From NCBI GenBank assembly GCA_963082875.1, contig OY720102.1:558001-622000 (forward strand): DNA of 64,000 nt, written 5' to 3'. The notes below the pieces were generated by a model. It did not search any database and was not told the DNA's origin. It saw only the letters and a list, made by a program, of their open reading frames with translations. This DNA comes from Corella eumyota (Eukaryota; Chordata; Ascidiacea; Phlebobranchia; Corellidae). Shown piece by piece: positions 20,801 to 31,448 of this stretch. The number at the start of each line of letters is the position of its first letter. Position 1 is the first letter of the stretch. Both the position numbers and the translations under genes were made by a program.

Positions 20801-23800
20801 TCAAATTTTAAAAACCGGCAGCATGGTGTAATGGTAAGAACACTTGCTTCACCACAATGAGGTCGTGGGTTCAATCCCCACTGAGTTCATGCTGTAGCGC
20901 CCTTGAGTAAGGCGCTATAAACTGTATGAACTTCTGCTGAGCTAGCACTTGATCAGCAGCATAATTATCAGGCAATTATAATCTATAATATCCCAAACTG
21001 CCACAGGCAACTTGAGACTGGGTCAGAGTAACTGATGTTACTCTATGTTGAAGTCACGCATTCGACTTTCCCACATCGAGAATAAAGATATATACAAAAA
21101 AAAGGTAATTTTCCATCTTGTCGACCTCTAATTTATAACATCAATTTAGCACTTTCTACAACAAGAATATAAACAACAATGCTGAGCAATATAAGGCTGT
21201 AAAGTCGATTGTTTTTGGACAATCTAAAGTTCCATACATTATTTATGGACCTCCTGGTACTGGGAAGACGTCAACTTTAGTGGAAGCTGTTCTGCAGGTT
21301 ATTTAATTTTAATTTTTATGGCAAATTCATTTTTTGAGCAAGGTGATTTTATAAAGCTGCTTTCCATATTTCTGCTGGGCCAATAAAAGACAATATAAAC
21401 AGGTTTATTATTGGACAATATTACTAGGTCAGTGATATAACAAATTAACGATAGCAACACTAGACTGGACTAAAGTAATGATCTATGTTTTAGTTTTTTT
21501 TTGTATATATCTTTATTCTCGATGTGGGAAAGTCGAATGCGCGACCTAAACATAGAGTAACATCAGTTACTCCGACCCAGTCTCAAGTTGCCTGTGGCAG
21601 TTTGGGATATTATAGAGACTATAATTGCCCAATAATTGAGCTGCTGATTAAGTACTGGCTCAGCAGGAGTTTATACCGTTTATAGCACCTTACTCAAGGG
21701 CGCTACAGAATGAGATCAGTGGGGATTAAACCCACGACCTCATGTGTGGTGTAGCGAATGTTCTTACCACTACACCATGCTGCCGGTTTAAAAGACTGAC
21801 TTGTATTTTTCCCAGGGCAGTAAATAGAAGGTATAGATTATACAAAATTACAAAAAACTAAAGTTTCATTACTTTGAAATAGGTGCTGAAAACACAGCCA
21901 AATGCCCACATATTAGTTTGTGCCCCATCCAATAATGCAACTGATTTGATTATGCAAAGAATGCTAGAGTACGATCCAGATTGCGATGTGTTCAGGTTAT
22001 GTGCTTGGACGAGGCCTTTCCGGCACTGGTTTAAAGACAAACCAAAAGTATTTATTGTTTATTATTTTTATCCATATATAATGGAGCTTAGTTAATAATA
22101 TATAAATAAATGTCCAATTTATAGGGCTACAAAATAAATAAAACTGCTGTTTGTGGTGTGCAGGTAAATTATCATGGGTAAAATATTGTAAGGAGGTGTA
22201 TCCTAAACAATTTAATATTGCAAAATTTAAAATCTAATTTTCTGCTTTAAAATATAAATTATGTTTACACTTGATAATCTGCAAATAATTCTTCCTTTTA
22301 GAACTTTATGGGAAAAACAAATTACAATTATTCTGATCATGATTATTATTTTCCATCCAAAAGTAATTTAATGGGAATCCAAGTTTTAGCAACGACAGTT
22401 ACGCTGGCAGGAAGGTAATAATTTGAATCATTTTCCTAAGACCTTGGTTTTTAGCCAAACTGAGGTATTTCTAGATAATTATTTATCCTCGATGTGGAAA
22501 AGTCGACTTTACAACCTAAACATAGAGTAACATCAGTTACCCAGACCCAGTGTTTTAGCCAGTTTGGGATATTACAGATTATAATTGCCCGATATTTATT
22601 CTGCTAATAAGTGTTGGCTCAGCAGGAGTTCATACCGTTTATAGCACTTTACTTAAGGGTAGTACAGCATGAGAGCAGTAGGAATCGAAACCAGGACCTC
22701 ATGTAGTGAAGCCAAGTGTTCTAATCACTACACCATGTTGCTGGTATGTTGTTAACCTAATAATGTTGTTCGCTAAATAACCTGCTTGTTATACTTAACA
22801 TGTGTTGAAATACCATTTGTGTAAATGTTTAACAGACTGGCATCAGCAGGGTTTCCAAATGATCATTTTGATTTTGTTTTTGCCGATGAAGCCGGAAACG
22901 CACAAGAACCAGAAATCATGACAGCTGTTGCCGGTGTTTTGGTGGGTTATATTTAGGCTTGGAATATTTAGGCTTACTGAAAATTGAACTATGAAAAGTT
23001 TTTAAATACTTTTTTTTGATTTAATTTTTCAGTCGAAGACTGGACGTTTAATTCTTGCTGGTGATCCTAAACAACTAGGTCCTGTGATAATTTCAACTAT
23101 TGCCTTAAAATATGGACTTGGTAAGATTTTTAATTTTTTAATTTATGGTTCACAAAGAGCGAGAAATTTAAGTGTTGCCATTAATTTGTATCTATTGTGA
23201 TCTAACACAGGAAAATCCTACATGGAAAGAATAATGGAAACCCAGACTATTTACAAACCCAATCCAGCCATCGAGGATAAACAGGAATACGACGAAAGAT
23301 TTTTAACAAAATTGCTCAACAATTACAGAAGCCATGAAGGTAATATTTTGTATTTTTTTTCAACTATTTATTTTCAAATGAAGACGTGAGTTTAATCCCC
23401 ACTGATCTCATGCCGTAGCGCCCTTGAGTAAGGCGCTATAAACGGCATGAACTCCTGCTGAGCCATCACTTAATTAGCAGCATAATTATCGGGCAATTAT
23501 AATCTATAATTTTCCAAACTGGCACAGGCAACTCAAGACTGGGTCGGAGTAACTGATGTTACTCTATGTTAAGGTCGCGCATTTGACCTTCCCACATCGA
23601 GGATGAATTTATACAAAAAAAAGGTAATATGTAACCAAATGGTAATTTAAATATATTGGAGCTTAGTGGCAATGTGTGTCCAATGTAAACCTTAAAACAA
23701 ATAAAACCGCTGTTGGTGGTGCTCAGATAAATTATCACGGACAAATTTTAGTTAAGAGTTGCGACCATATTACAACAATTATAATGCAACCATAGGGCAG

Positions 23801-26262
23801 TCTATTGACCTGTATATAAAAACATTAACAACCTAATATTTTTGTCCAGCTATTATAAAAATTCCAAACCAATTTTTCTATGACAACGAACTGCAAGCTT
23901 GCCTGGATGAAAAGCTCAGATATTCTCTCTGTGAATGGCAAGAACTTCCTAAGAAGGGTTTTCCAGTTATCTTTCACGGCGTGAAGGGTCAAAACGAGCA
24001 AGAAAAAAACAGTCCATCCTATTTCAATAAATTTGAGATAAACCAGGTTTAATTGACTTTTATTTCTGTATCACCTTTAAGGAATAGGTTTTTTAAATTT
24101 TATATCGGGTAAGAGTATGCTGTTGTGATGTGTTTAAGCTATCCATAACTGCTTGGCTTAAGGTTGAATAGTGTGGCATTGGTGCGGCTTGAACCTGAAA
24201 CCTTTTAACTCGGAATCTGATGCAATGGTCGCTATACCCCACTATTCATTATTTTTCCTTTTATAAGTGAAACACTAGCTGTAAAAAAGATTATAACATT
24301 ATATTAAATTATAGGCCTTTAAAAATCTTCTGTTTGTGGTTGGCAGGTCAATTAGTATGGGCAAAAAATGGGTTGTAATTATATTTTAAAGTAATTTAAT
24401 AGAAACTGTCCCATTAGGTAACTTAACTAGCAGTATCAATACAACTCACATATGAAAGCATTTATTTTATTAGGTAATTCAATATGTCAACAAACTGCTT
24501 AAAGAAAGAGGAAATGGGGTAACCCCGAAAGAAATTGGAATCATAACTCCATACAGTAAACAGGTTGATATTTTATACTCAAAAAATATGTTTGTTATTA
24601 TTTTTGTTTATCCTCGTTGTGGGAAGGATGACTTTACGACCCAAACATAGAGTAACATTGGTTACCCCGAACTTGTCTCAAGTTGACTTTGCCAGATTGG
24701 AATATAATCAACAAGGCACTATAAACAATATGAACTCTTGCTATGCCAACACTTAATCAGCAACTCATTTATTGAGCAATTATAATAATATTCCAAACTG
24801 CTACAGGCAACTTGAGACTGGGTTAGGGTAACTGATGTTACTCTATGTTTAGGTTGTGAAGTCGACCTTTCCACATCAAGGATAAAAAAAAAAGAATTTA
24901 ACTTTTTTTGTAAAACAATTTTTTGTTTTTTGATTTCCAGGTTAAAAAGATCCAACAATATTTGTATCCAAGTATTTCAGATAAACAAAAGGAGGAAGAC
25001 GACGAAATGGAACAAATTGACTCGGTATGTTAAAATTAAGATAACTTGGTTAAATTTTGATCATTATCAGGTAAACATTAACAGCACAGACCTTTATTAA
25101 AGGGAGGATATCAATTAGCCGGTTAATTAATCATGCCGTATTTTAATGGTTAATTAATCATGCCTGATTTTATAACACTTAGGTAAATTAAGGTCATTTT
25201 TTGATTTTTTTCTTTTTTTGCCAGAGTAAATTAAACAACCCTGAGCATATCAGAGTTGGAACAGTCGAAGCGTTTCAAGGAGATGAACGGAGAGTTATTA
25301 TTATTAGTACAGTGCGGAGTAATACTCAACATTATAAGATCGATAAAAAGTTTAATCTTGGATTTCTGGTCAACGAAAAAGTAAAATTAACTTTATATAT
25401 TAACAATTATTTCTACCTGCAAACACCCCATTTTTTAAATATTACACAATCAATTTAATAGCGATCTAATGCTGTAGCGCTCTTGAGTATGGCGCAATAA
25501 ATGGGACGAACTCCTGCTAAGCCAGCACTTAATCAGCAGGATAATTAACGGGCAATTATTATCTATAATATCCCAAACTGCCAAAGACAACTCAAGGCTG
25601 GGTTGGAGTAACCATTGTGACAGGATTTTAATTGTCGTAATATGATAACAATCAATATTTGCCCGCACTTTTTTATTTTAAAAGTTAATATTTAAAAAGG
25701 ATAAAAACTAAGTGTTTATGTTAAATTTCAGAGATTCAATGTTGCTGTTACAAGAGCTGCGTTGTTACTTATTGTGATTGGAGACCCTGATGTTTTAAAC
25801 TACAACCAACACTGGAGGGCATTTATCCAATTTTGCATCGATAATGGGGGGTATAGGGGAGATCCCCCTAAGCCCATATCAAATGGTGAGTATATATTCA
25901 ACTTAGTACTTATATTACCTTCTTAATATCAATCTAAACACCTAAATTTTTGAGTCAAAATGACAGTAACTCATGTATAAGTGTGTTCTGTTATGGTTTG
26001 TCTTAAGCTCAATTTTAAAAACCAGTTTTAATTTTTTATATTGTTGCATTGGACTAAAATCCAAATTAAATTTAGGTTTGTTATTTTAAAATTTCTTTAT
26101 CTGAATAAAAAATGCCAATATCAATTAATTTTAGATGCCATCATTGCATTAAATAAAGGGTTACAACCAGTCCTTGAAGATGAAGATAAAATCTTAGAAG
26201 ATGAAATGAAAGCTTTAGAACTAGAAGAAAAACTGAAAAAATCCAAATTTTTGAAGCAATAA
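17824..26262 (+). CDS. MOV10: MOV10-type SF1 RNA helicase
   Basis: MOV10/Armitage helicases unwind RNA 5' to 3' and act in RNA silencing, NMD and restriction of retroelements. Twenty in-phase exons give 914 residues: 17824-17903, 18043-18145, 18302-18458, 18902-19169, 19379-19486, 19960-20113, 20284-20432, 20574-20741, 21150-21297, 21883-22047, 22302-22414, 22836-22941, 23033-23120, 23211-23339, 23850-24046, 24474-24563, 24941-25024, 25225-25380, 25732-25885, 26135-26262. Motifs in order: Walker A GPPGTGKT (about 429), [11 protein letters not shown], Walker B DEAG (about 555), GDPKQLGP (about 586), [16 protein letters not shown] (about 780) and NVAVTRA. The C-terminal [17 protein letters not shown] matches MOV10 rather than UPF1. 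Length is close to vertebrate MOV10 (about 1000). All catalytic motifs look intact. A MOV10L1-like piRNA role cannot be excluded. Nearly every long intron holds repeats. Confidence 0.93.
18572..18842 (-). repeat. tRNA-derived SINE in helicase intron 3
   Basis: Reverse-strand copy from a diverged head (CTACACAATGCTCACG) to the end GATAAAAAAATAAGC. It shows GAGTAACATTTGTTACCC and TTATAGCGCCTTATGTGAGG. Its flank fakes a 132-codon frame with the real exon at 18902. Confidence 0.75.
19197..19333. repeat. Short interspersed repeat, family 3
   Basis: Core CCAATTTATAGAACTACAAA, then GAGAGTTGCGCCATACTACA and TAGGGTAGCCTATTGAA, matching the copies at 7683, 23645 and 56745. Confidence 0.6.
19708..19915 (+). 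repeat. Headless SINE fragment
   Basis: Starts at CTTGAGTAAGGCGCTATAAA and runs to CCACACCGAGAAAAAAAGGA. The tRNA-like head is missing. Confidence 0.7.
20816..21103 (+). repeat. tRNA-derived SINE, full length
   Basis: Best-preserved copy in the window. The head GCATGGTGTAATGGTAAGAA contains the A box and GTGGGTTCAATCCCCACTG the B box of a tRNA-like promoter. The body reads TAAGGCGCTATAAAC and GCCACAGGCAACTTGAGACT. The end is CGAGAATAAAGATATATAC plus an A run. It lies in the intron before the Walker A exon. Confidence 0.85.
21498..21788 (-). repeat. tRNA-derived SINE, full length
   Basis: Reverse-strand copy, head CGGCAGCATGGTGTAGTGG (read on the minus strand) and tail GATATATACAAA. It lies in the intron after the Walker A exon, opposite in orientation to the copy at 20816. 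Confidence 0.8.
22098..22200. repeat. Short interspersed repeat, family 3
   Basis: Core CCAATTTATAGGGCTACAAA, then GTAAATTATCATGGGTAAAA. Truncated relative to the copy at 23645. Confidence 0.55.
22476..22745 (-). repeat. tRNA-derived SINE
   Basis: Reverse-strand copy from CACTACACCATGTTGCTGG (head) back to TTATCCTCGATGTGGAAAAG (tail). It is moderately diverged, with a small deletion in the CAGTCTCGAGTTGCC part. Confidence 0.75.
23384..23622 (+). repeat. SINE lacking its first half head
   Basis: Begins in the B box (GAGTTTAATCCCCACTGATC) and continues to CCCACATCGAGGATGAA and an A run. Confidence 0.75.
23645..23815. repeat. Short interspersed repeat, family 3
   Basis: GTGTCCAATGTAAACCTTAA, AAGAGTTGCGACCATATTAC and CATAGGGCAGTCTATTGACC mark the longest copy of this family in the helicase gene. 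Confidence 0.6.
24100..24255 (-). repeat. Second tRNA-derived SINE family
   Basis: On the minus strand GGGGTATAGCGACCATTGCA precedes CAGGTTCAAGCCGCACCAAT, a B-box-like GGTTCAAGCC. The shared body (AAGCTATCCATAACTGC, GGCTTAAGGTTGAATAGTG) also occurs near 34760-34915 and 54826-55175. It is distinct from the common SINE. Confidence 0.55.
24607..24893. repeat. Two SINE fragments in inverted arrangement
   Basis: A minus-strand tail fragment (TTATCCTCGTTGTGGGAAGG to about 24712) is followed directly by a plus-strand fragment (CAACAAGGCACTATAAACAA to CCACATCAAGGATAAAA). The pair could form a hairpin in the pre-mRNA of the helicase intron. Confidence 0.65.
25466..25625 (+). repeat. Truncated SINE
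   Basis: From CTGTAGCGCTCTTGAGTATG to AGGCTGGGTTGGAGTAACCA. It lacks both head and tail. Confidence 0.7.
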
Positions 26263-27011
26263 TTTTTTATATTTAAACCAAACTAATTATTCTTTTTGTA
26301 TTTGTTTATATACAAAATTTTTTAAATTATTTTTGGGGAAGGGGTTAAGGGGGAGAACTCTTGGTTTTTTTGGGTGAAAGGGGTGGTCATTGTATTTTTT
26401 TTGGAAGGGGGGGAAAGGGGTGGTCATTATTTTGTGAAGGTTTTTTTTTTGGGGGGGGGGGTTTGCTTTAATTTATTTAATATAACATATTTAACTTTTA
26501 TCATTTTGTAGAGGTTGTTAAATTGTTTTAAACATTTAGTATATTTTTGTAAAATATAACCCTTTATTTAACTTATTGTACTGTTATCACAAATTAACAT
26601 AGATTATTAAACATATTATATATTTTATTAAAATATTAATTTATTTTGATTTGCTAACTATATTGTCGTAAGTCCCGTTTTTGTTATTAATAAATATGTT
26701 AATTTTACTAAATAGTGTTAACATAAATAAAAAAAATATTTGTTTTTTTGTAAAAGAATTATGTTTTAATTTTAATATCTTTCTCTCTACAGAAGAAGTT
26801 ATTATGACGTTTCAATTCCTGGAAATTGTGACGTTTCATGACGTCACAAGTACATAGTAAAAATATTTCAATGTCCTTAAGATATTGATGTGAAAAATAT
26901 TTTAATTTAAATAAAAAACGATTAATTAGTTGATAGTTAAAAAAAAGAAGATATTGTAAAGTTTTATAGAGTGTTTAAGTTAATAAGAATAATCAGTCTT
27001 TTTAAATAAAA
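26263..27011. other. Intergenic region with purine/GT-rich tract and T10G11 run
   Basis: The helicase 3' flank holds a G-rich stretch at 26332-26466 (AAGGGGTTAAGGGGGAGAAC, GGGGGGGAAAGGGGTGG) that ends in ten T and eleven G (26441-26461). One TGACGTCA lies at 26839. No gene is seen before the start at 27012. Confidence 0.65.
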
Positions 27012-30000
27012 ATGAAGATATTATTATTAATAGTTTTAGGTTTATGTGCACTTTCACAGGGTAATTAATTTGGTTGTAATTTACTAATTAATTTTTATCA
27101 ATTTATTTAAAACTAATTAAAGTCAAGGATTAATTATTTGACAATTTTAGGGAGATTAAGGCCCAGACCCCCGCCAGCCCCTGTCCCTAGTTCATTAAAA
27201 TCGAACAATGATGATTATTACGATAGGTATGGAGAAATTCAGGGCAACACTGTAAGTTAACATAAGCATTGTTGACCCATTGTTACTTGTAAGCATTGTT
27301 GTGGGCATTGTTAACTTTGTTAATTGTTAACCCATTGTCCCATTGTTATAATTGCGAAACGAAAAAGTTTAAATATTAACAAAAAAAGATTGGAATTTTA
27401 AACTGGATTATAATATAAGAAAAAGTTTACAAAGTTTAAGTTTAAAAATCTAGTTTTATTTAAATGTTCTAGGACACCGAATTAGTTTGTGAAGGGGGCG
27501 AATTTAGATGCAAAGATGGGTCGGGATGTGTGGACGAAATGTACCATTGTGACAAAATAAGCGACTGTATCGACGACACAGATGAGCAGAATTGTACCTA
27601 CTTCCAGTGTGGAGATGGAAGACATGTTAACCAAAGGTTGTAATATTTTTAACTCGTTTTAAAGAACATTAAGTAGCCCAATGTCATCTTGAACCAAACA
27701 CAGTTTATAGCTAAGACAAATCAATTTAAAAACACCTTCTTTCGTTCATTTACTTTAATAAAATAAACCCTAAGAGTTATTTAGCGGTAAATTAAACGAT
27801 TCCGTACAATAAAGCCCCCATTTATACTTAACTTCAGTTAAAAAGCTTAAGGGGTTGTAATTATTTAGGGGTAAACTGACCGGGTATGTACAACATAGCC
27901 CCAGATATCCTTGTAGAGCTACGTACTACCCCATAGTTATACAGTATTCCTTCTTGTATTTTATTAAACAAAGGACCCTTTAGGGGTAAAGTGTCTTAAG
28001 GCCTGTTCACACTACAAGGTAACTCTGCGTTACGTAACTTTACGAGTTCTAGGGATTAACAAATACAAAATATCTAATAAAAGTATACCGCTTACGAAAT
28101 CTTGCTTAAATTTCGCTTCAGCTACAAAACTTTACGAAATCTTACGTAACTTTCGCAAACTTTCGCACGTGTAAACGACTCTGTTCATTTTAAATGGTTG
28201 CGAAATCTTACACTACGTTACGTTGCGTACGCCGTGTGAACGGGCCTTTAGATTTAAGACATCCAGAGTTAAAATGACCGAACGCCCTTTAATAATATTT
28301 TAAATCCATCGCTCTGGAGTGACCATCAACCTCATATTTAACGTTTATATTTCAACTTATTACATTTCCCAAGATTTGTTTGCGATGGAGTGGTTGATTG
28401 TTACGATGGTCACGACGAAGATTACGAGAACGGAAACTGCACCGTCATCACTTGTATGACGTCATCGTCTGTTTCTAAGGTAACTATCGTGACGTAAAAA
28501 CTACAAGCATATCATTTTTTTGATTCGTAGAATGTAGTGACAATATAATTAGGCTATATTGTGACGTCATAGGTATACGGAGGCCACGTTTGTGACGGAG
28601 TAAACGATTGCCAAGATGACGTCATTAGTGACGAATGCAATTGTTCGTTTACGTTTGTGTGCGACAACAAAAAGTAAGAAAAAGAAAAACCAACCCCAAT
28701 TAAAATTAAAATAAAACCCCCAATTAACAACTCAAATTTAAAACTTCAATTAATTAAAACTCCAATTAACAAAGTTTAACTAAAATTCCAATTAATAAAA
28801 CTCCAACTTCCGTCAAGTAATTAAAACTTTAATTTAAACTCCACTTAAAACTCCACTCTAATATCAGATGCATCAACTTGAACCTAAAATGTGACGGAAA
28901 TGACGATTGTCGGGACGGAAGTGACGAAGTAGGTTGCGCCAAGTTCGATTGTAACAACGGGAACGCAGTGTTACGTCATAATCAGTGCGACGGAATCGAC
29001 CAATGCGGAGACTCGAGCGACGAATGTAATTGTACGAACGCATTCGTGTGTAACAATGGAAGGTATGACGTCATATTGTAGTTGACTTTTGTAGACGTCA
29101 CAGATGTATAGCTTGGTAACTTCTTATTACGTCACAGATGTATAGCTTGGTAACTTATTATTACGTCACAGATGTATAGCGGGGGAGAATGTTTGCAATG
29201 GAATAGATGATTGTGACGACACAAGCGATGAATGTGTTTGTTCGAATGTTTACAAATGTGCAAACAATCGATGTATTCCACAATATTTAGTGGGTATGTG
29301 ACGTCACAAAGCTCCTTGTAATATGTTGTTGTAGAAACACAATCACATTCTATTTTAATTATGACGTCACAGAAAACAGCATTGACGATTGTGGAGATAA
29401 CAGCGACGAAGTAAAACCGACGACCATGAAGTATGACGTCACAACGACGATTGTACCTGACGTCACAACGACAGAAATCGGCAAATTTCGATGCAGCGAC
29501 GGTAAAGAGATTGACGTCAGACTCCGATGCAACGGTAACAATGACTGTGGTGACGTCATGAGTAGTGACGAGTGTAGTTGCAATGGAGTGGTTCATTGTG
29601 AGGTCATGGGAGGTAAGATTAAAATAATTATGACGTCACAAATCATTATTTTTACTTTTTTATGTTTCAGACAAATGTGTTCCCGAAGTGGAATGTAATT
29701 CGAAATGTGGTGGAATGAAATGCGTTGGAAAATGTTTGGGGGAAAATCGAATTTGTGACAAAATTCAACATTGTGACGACAACAAAGATGAAGTAAAAAA
29801 ATCGATTTTAATCTAATTTACAACTTGGGAAATAAAAAAAGGGAATTTGGGCCAATGTTAAAATGCTCAATAAGACATAAAAAACAAATAAAAAAGTGCT
29901 AATTAGCACAAGTTAACAGTTAGTTTATTAAGTTATTGATAAATTAACTATCTGCCAATTTTAAAATTCGTAATATCAATACCAAATTTAACCCAAAATT

Positions 30001-30901
30001 AATTAATTTTAAGTAATTCACTTACTAATGAATAATTAAATTTACCCAGGTGCTGCCTAATTAACTGTCTGCCAATTCAGACACAGAAAGTAACAACATT
30101 AATTATATATCAAATATAAGCTTAAATTAATTAATAATAAGCCCTAAATTAATGAATTTTAGTTTTACATTCTTAATGACTAAATTTAACTGCTTACACA
30201 GGCAAACTGTACTTACAAATGCACGAGCGGGAAGGAAATCAACTTGAACCAAGTTTGCGACGGTTTCAACCAGTGTGAAAATAACGAGGATGAGTGTGGT
30301 TGTGATGACAGCACTTTCAGGTAAGAATTGGGGTTAAATTTGTTTTTAATCGATTTATCCTCGATGTGGGAAGGTCAGTATCATCTAAACATAGAATAAC
30401 AATCGTTACCCTGACCCAATTGACTTTAAACCTTTTATTTCCAGAAAAATTTGTTTAAGTTTAAAAATAAACGATTTCTTAACTTGTTTAGATGTGCGAA
30501 CGGAAATTGCATCAAATCCGAGGATAAATGCACCGGAAATGACGCATGTGGGGACTGCAGTGGTGACGTCATGTGTAAGAACAAAGGAAAGTAAGTTGAA
30601 GTCACCAAAAAATCTAAAAAAAAAGTAAAAAAAAAATTAATAAAAATATTTTTGTAGCAAAGGAACTTGGTATAGAAAAACTTCATGCCCGAGCGAACAA
30701 GATTGTCACGTGACCTGGTCATTGTTGTCATGTGGTCCCGAGCATTCGACCCCGTTGACCCCCGCACCACGTGACTCGAGTGACGTCATGATGAAAGGTG
30801 ATGAAGTCACCAAGGAAAATGGAGGTCACACAATACGACCAAGCTACGTTTTTGTTTTCTGCGTTCTGATTGGTTGTCGTTTGTTGTCGAAATTATTTTA
30901 A
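27012..30901 (+). CDS. Secreted or GPI-anchored LDLa-repeat protein
   Basis: Twelve in-phase exons (27012-27060, 27151-27251, 27473-27636, 28374-28479, 28573-28673, 28868-29062, 29172-29293, 29373-29612, 29671-29792, 30202-30320, 30492-30590, 30658-30901) encode 553 residues. A signal peptide (MKILLLIVLGLCALSQG) is followed by a Pro-rich stretch and a long series of LDL-receptor class A modules, many with the calcium-binding DCxDxSDE motif (CDGNDDCRDGSDEVGC, CDGIDQCGDSSDEC, CNGIDDCDDTSDEC). The C-terminus is a hydrophobic run (SYVFVFCVLIGCRLLSKLF) almost at the end, which suggests a GPI signal or a tail anchor. LDLa proteins bind ligands outside the cell; the ligand is unknown. Several modules contain extra residues where TGACGTCA lies in the exon (DCQDDVISDEC, CGDVMSSDEC). 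The exon at 29172 is chosen from three tandem acceptors because only it keeps the Cys spacing. AATAAA is at 31071. Confidence 0.88.
27999..28247. mobile_element. PIF/Harbinger-like MITE
   Basis: A 249-bp element in the intron 27637-28373. The ends are AGGCCTGTTCACACT and GTGTGAACGGGCCT, an imperfect terminal inverted repeat. It is flanked by the 3-bp target duplication TTA (27996-27998 and 28248-28250). The interior is CG- and TTACG-rich with many internal repeats (TTACGTAACTTT) and no coding frame. The TTA duplication and GGCC-GTTCACAC ends fit PIF/Harbinger. It looks structurally complete as a non-autonomous element. Confidence 0.8.
29101..29180 (+). repeat. Three 34-bp units repeating a 3' splice site
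   Basis: CAGATGTATAGC occurs at 29101, 29135 and 29169, exactly 34 bp apart, each preceded by ACGT(C)A. The third copy is the real acceptor and start of an LDLa exon. Each upstream copy also contains TTG|GTAACTT, a donor-like site 12 nt after the acceptor. Confidence 0.85.
30352..30425 (-). repeat. Short SINE tail fragment
   Basis: TTTATCCTCGATGTGGGAAG and AACATAGAATAACAATCG match the SINE 3' end. It lies in the intron 30321-30491. Confidence 0.65.
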
Positions 30902-31448
30902 AATTTGCTGAACTTTTGCGAACTCCAAATTTTTGCTTATTCGAATTTTTTAAAAAAGATTAAAAATTAATCATCGAAAACTATCACTAATTAAACATCT
31001 CTAATTACTGATACTTAATTAAAATTATTTCCTGAATTGTAAATATGTCATTTAAATCATCTTGCGTGAAAATAAATTCTTAGAAACCAGATTTTTTTGT
31101 TTTTGTTTAAAATTCAAAGAACTGTGAGTAGATATTAATTCTGTGACGTCATAAGGTAGAGAAGAACGTCACCTGTGACGTATAAACGAAAGACAATCGA
31201 AAGGGAAGTAGAAAGTTATTGAAAGTTGGAAAAAAACGGAAATGATTTAAAAGTTTGAGAAGCATAAACATGTTGACTTGTTAGAATTTAAAAACTTAAA
31301 ATATTGAAACAGGTTTTAAAATTACTTTTTAACAGAATTATAAAAATTAAATTCCTAAATTTAAAAAATTTTAAAAACAAATTGAAAAGAAGAAAAGAAT
31401 TAAAAAAAATTGTAAAAATAAAAGAAGATAAAATTAAATAAAATTAAG
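30902..31448. other. Intergenic region between LDLa gene and adhesion GPCR
   Basis: Holds the polyadenylation signal AATAAA (31071-31076) of the LDLa gene, then TGACGTCA (31142) and an A-rich stretch before the next start codon at 31449. The 547-bp spacing argues against one polycistronic operon. Confidence 0.6.

Noticed and set aside
20816-21103. tRNA gene suggested by A-box and B-box sequences
   Set aside because: The same head occurs in many copies joined to a common body and tail, so it is a SINE, not a functional tRNA gene.
29132-29596. Long minus-strand frame (154 codons)
   Set aside because: It is the shadow of LDLa exons, kept open by the palindromic TGACGTCA sites, which read as DV/TS in both directions.
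30435-30770. Minus-strand frame of 111 codons
   Set aside because: Antisense to the last LDLa exons, with a T-rich intron in the middle.
30902-31448. Trans-spliced operon of LDLa gene and adhesion GPCR
   Set aside because: Ciona has operons with very short spacing, but here 547 bp, a polyadenylation signal and a separate signal-peptide start argue for independent genes.
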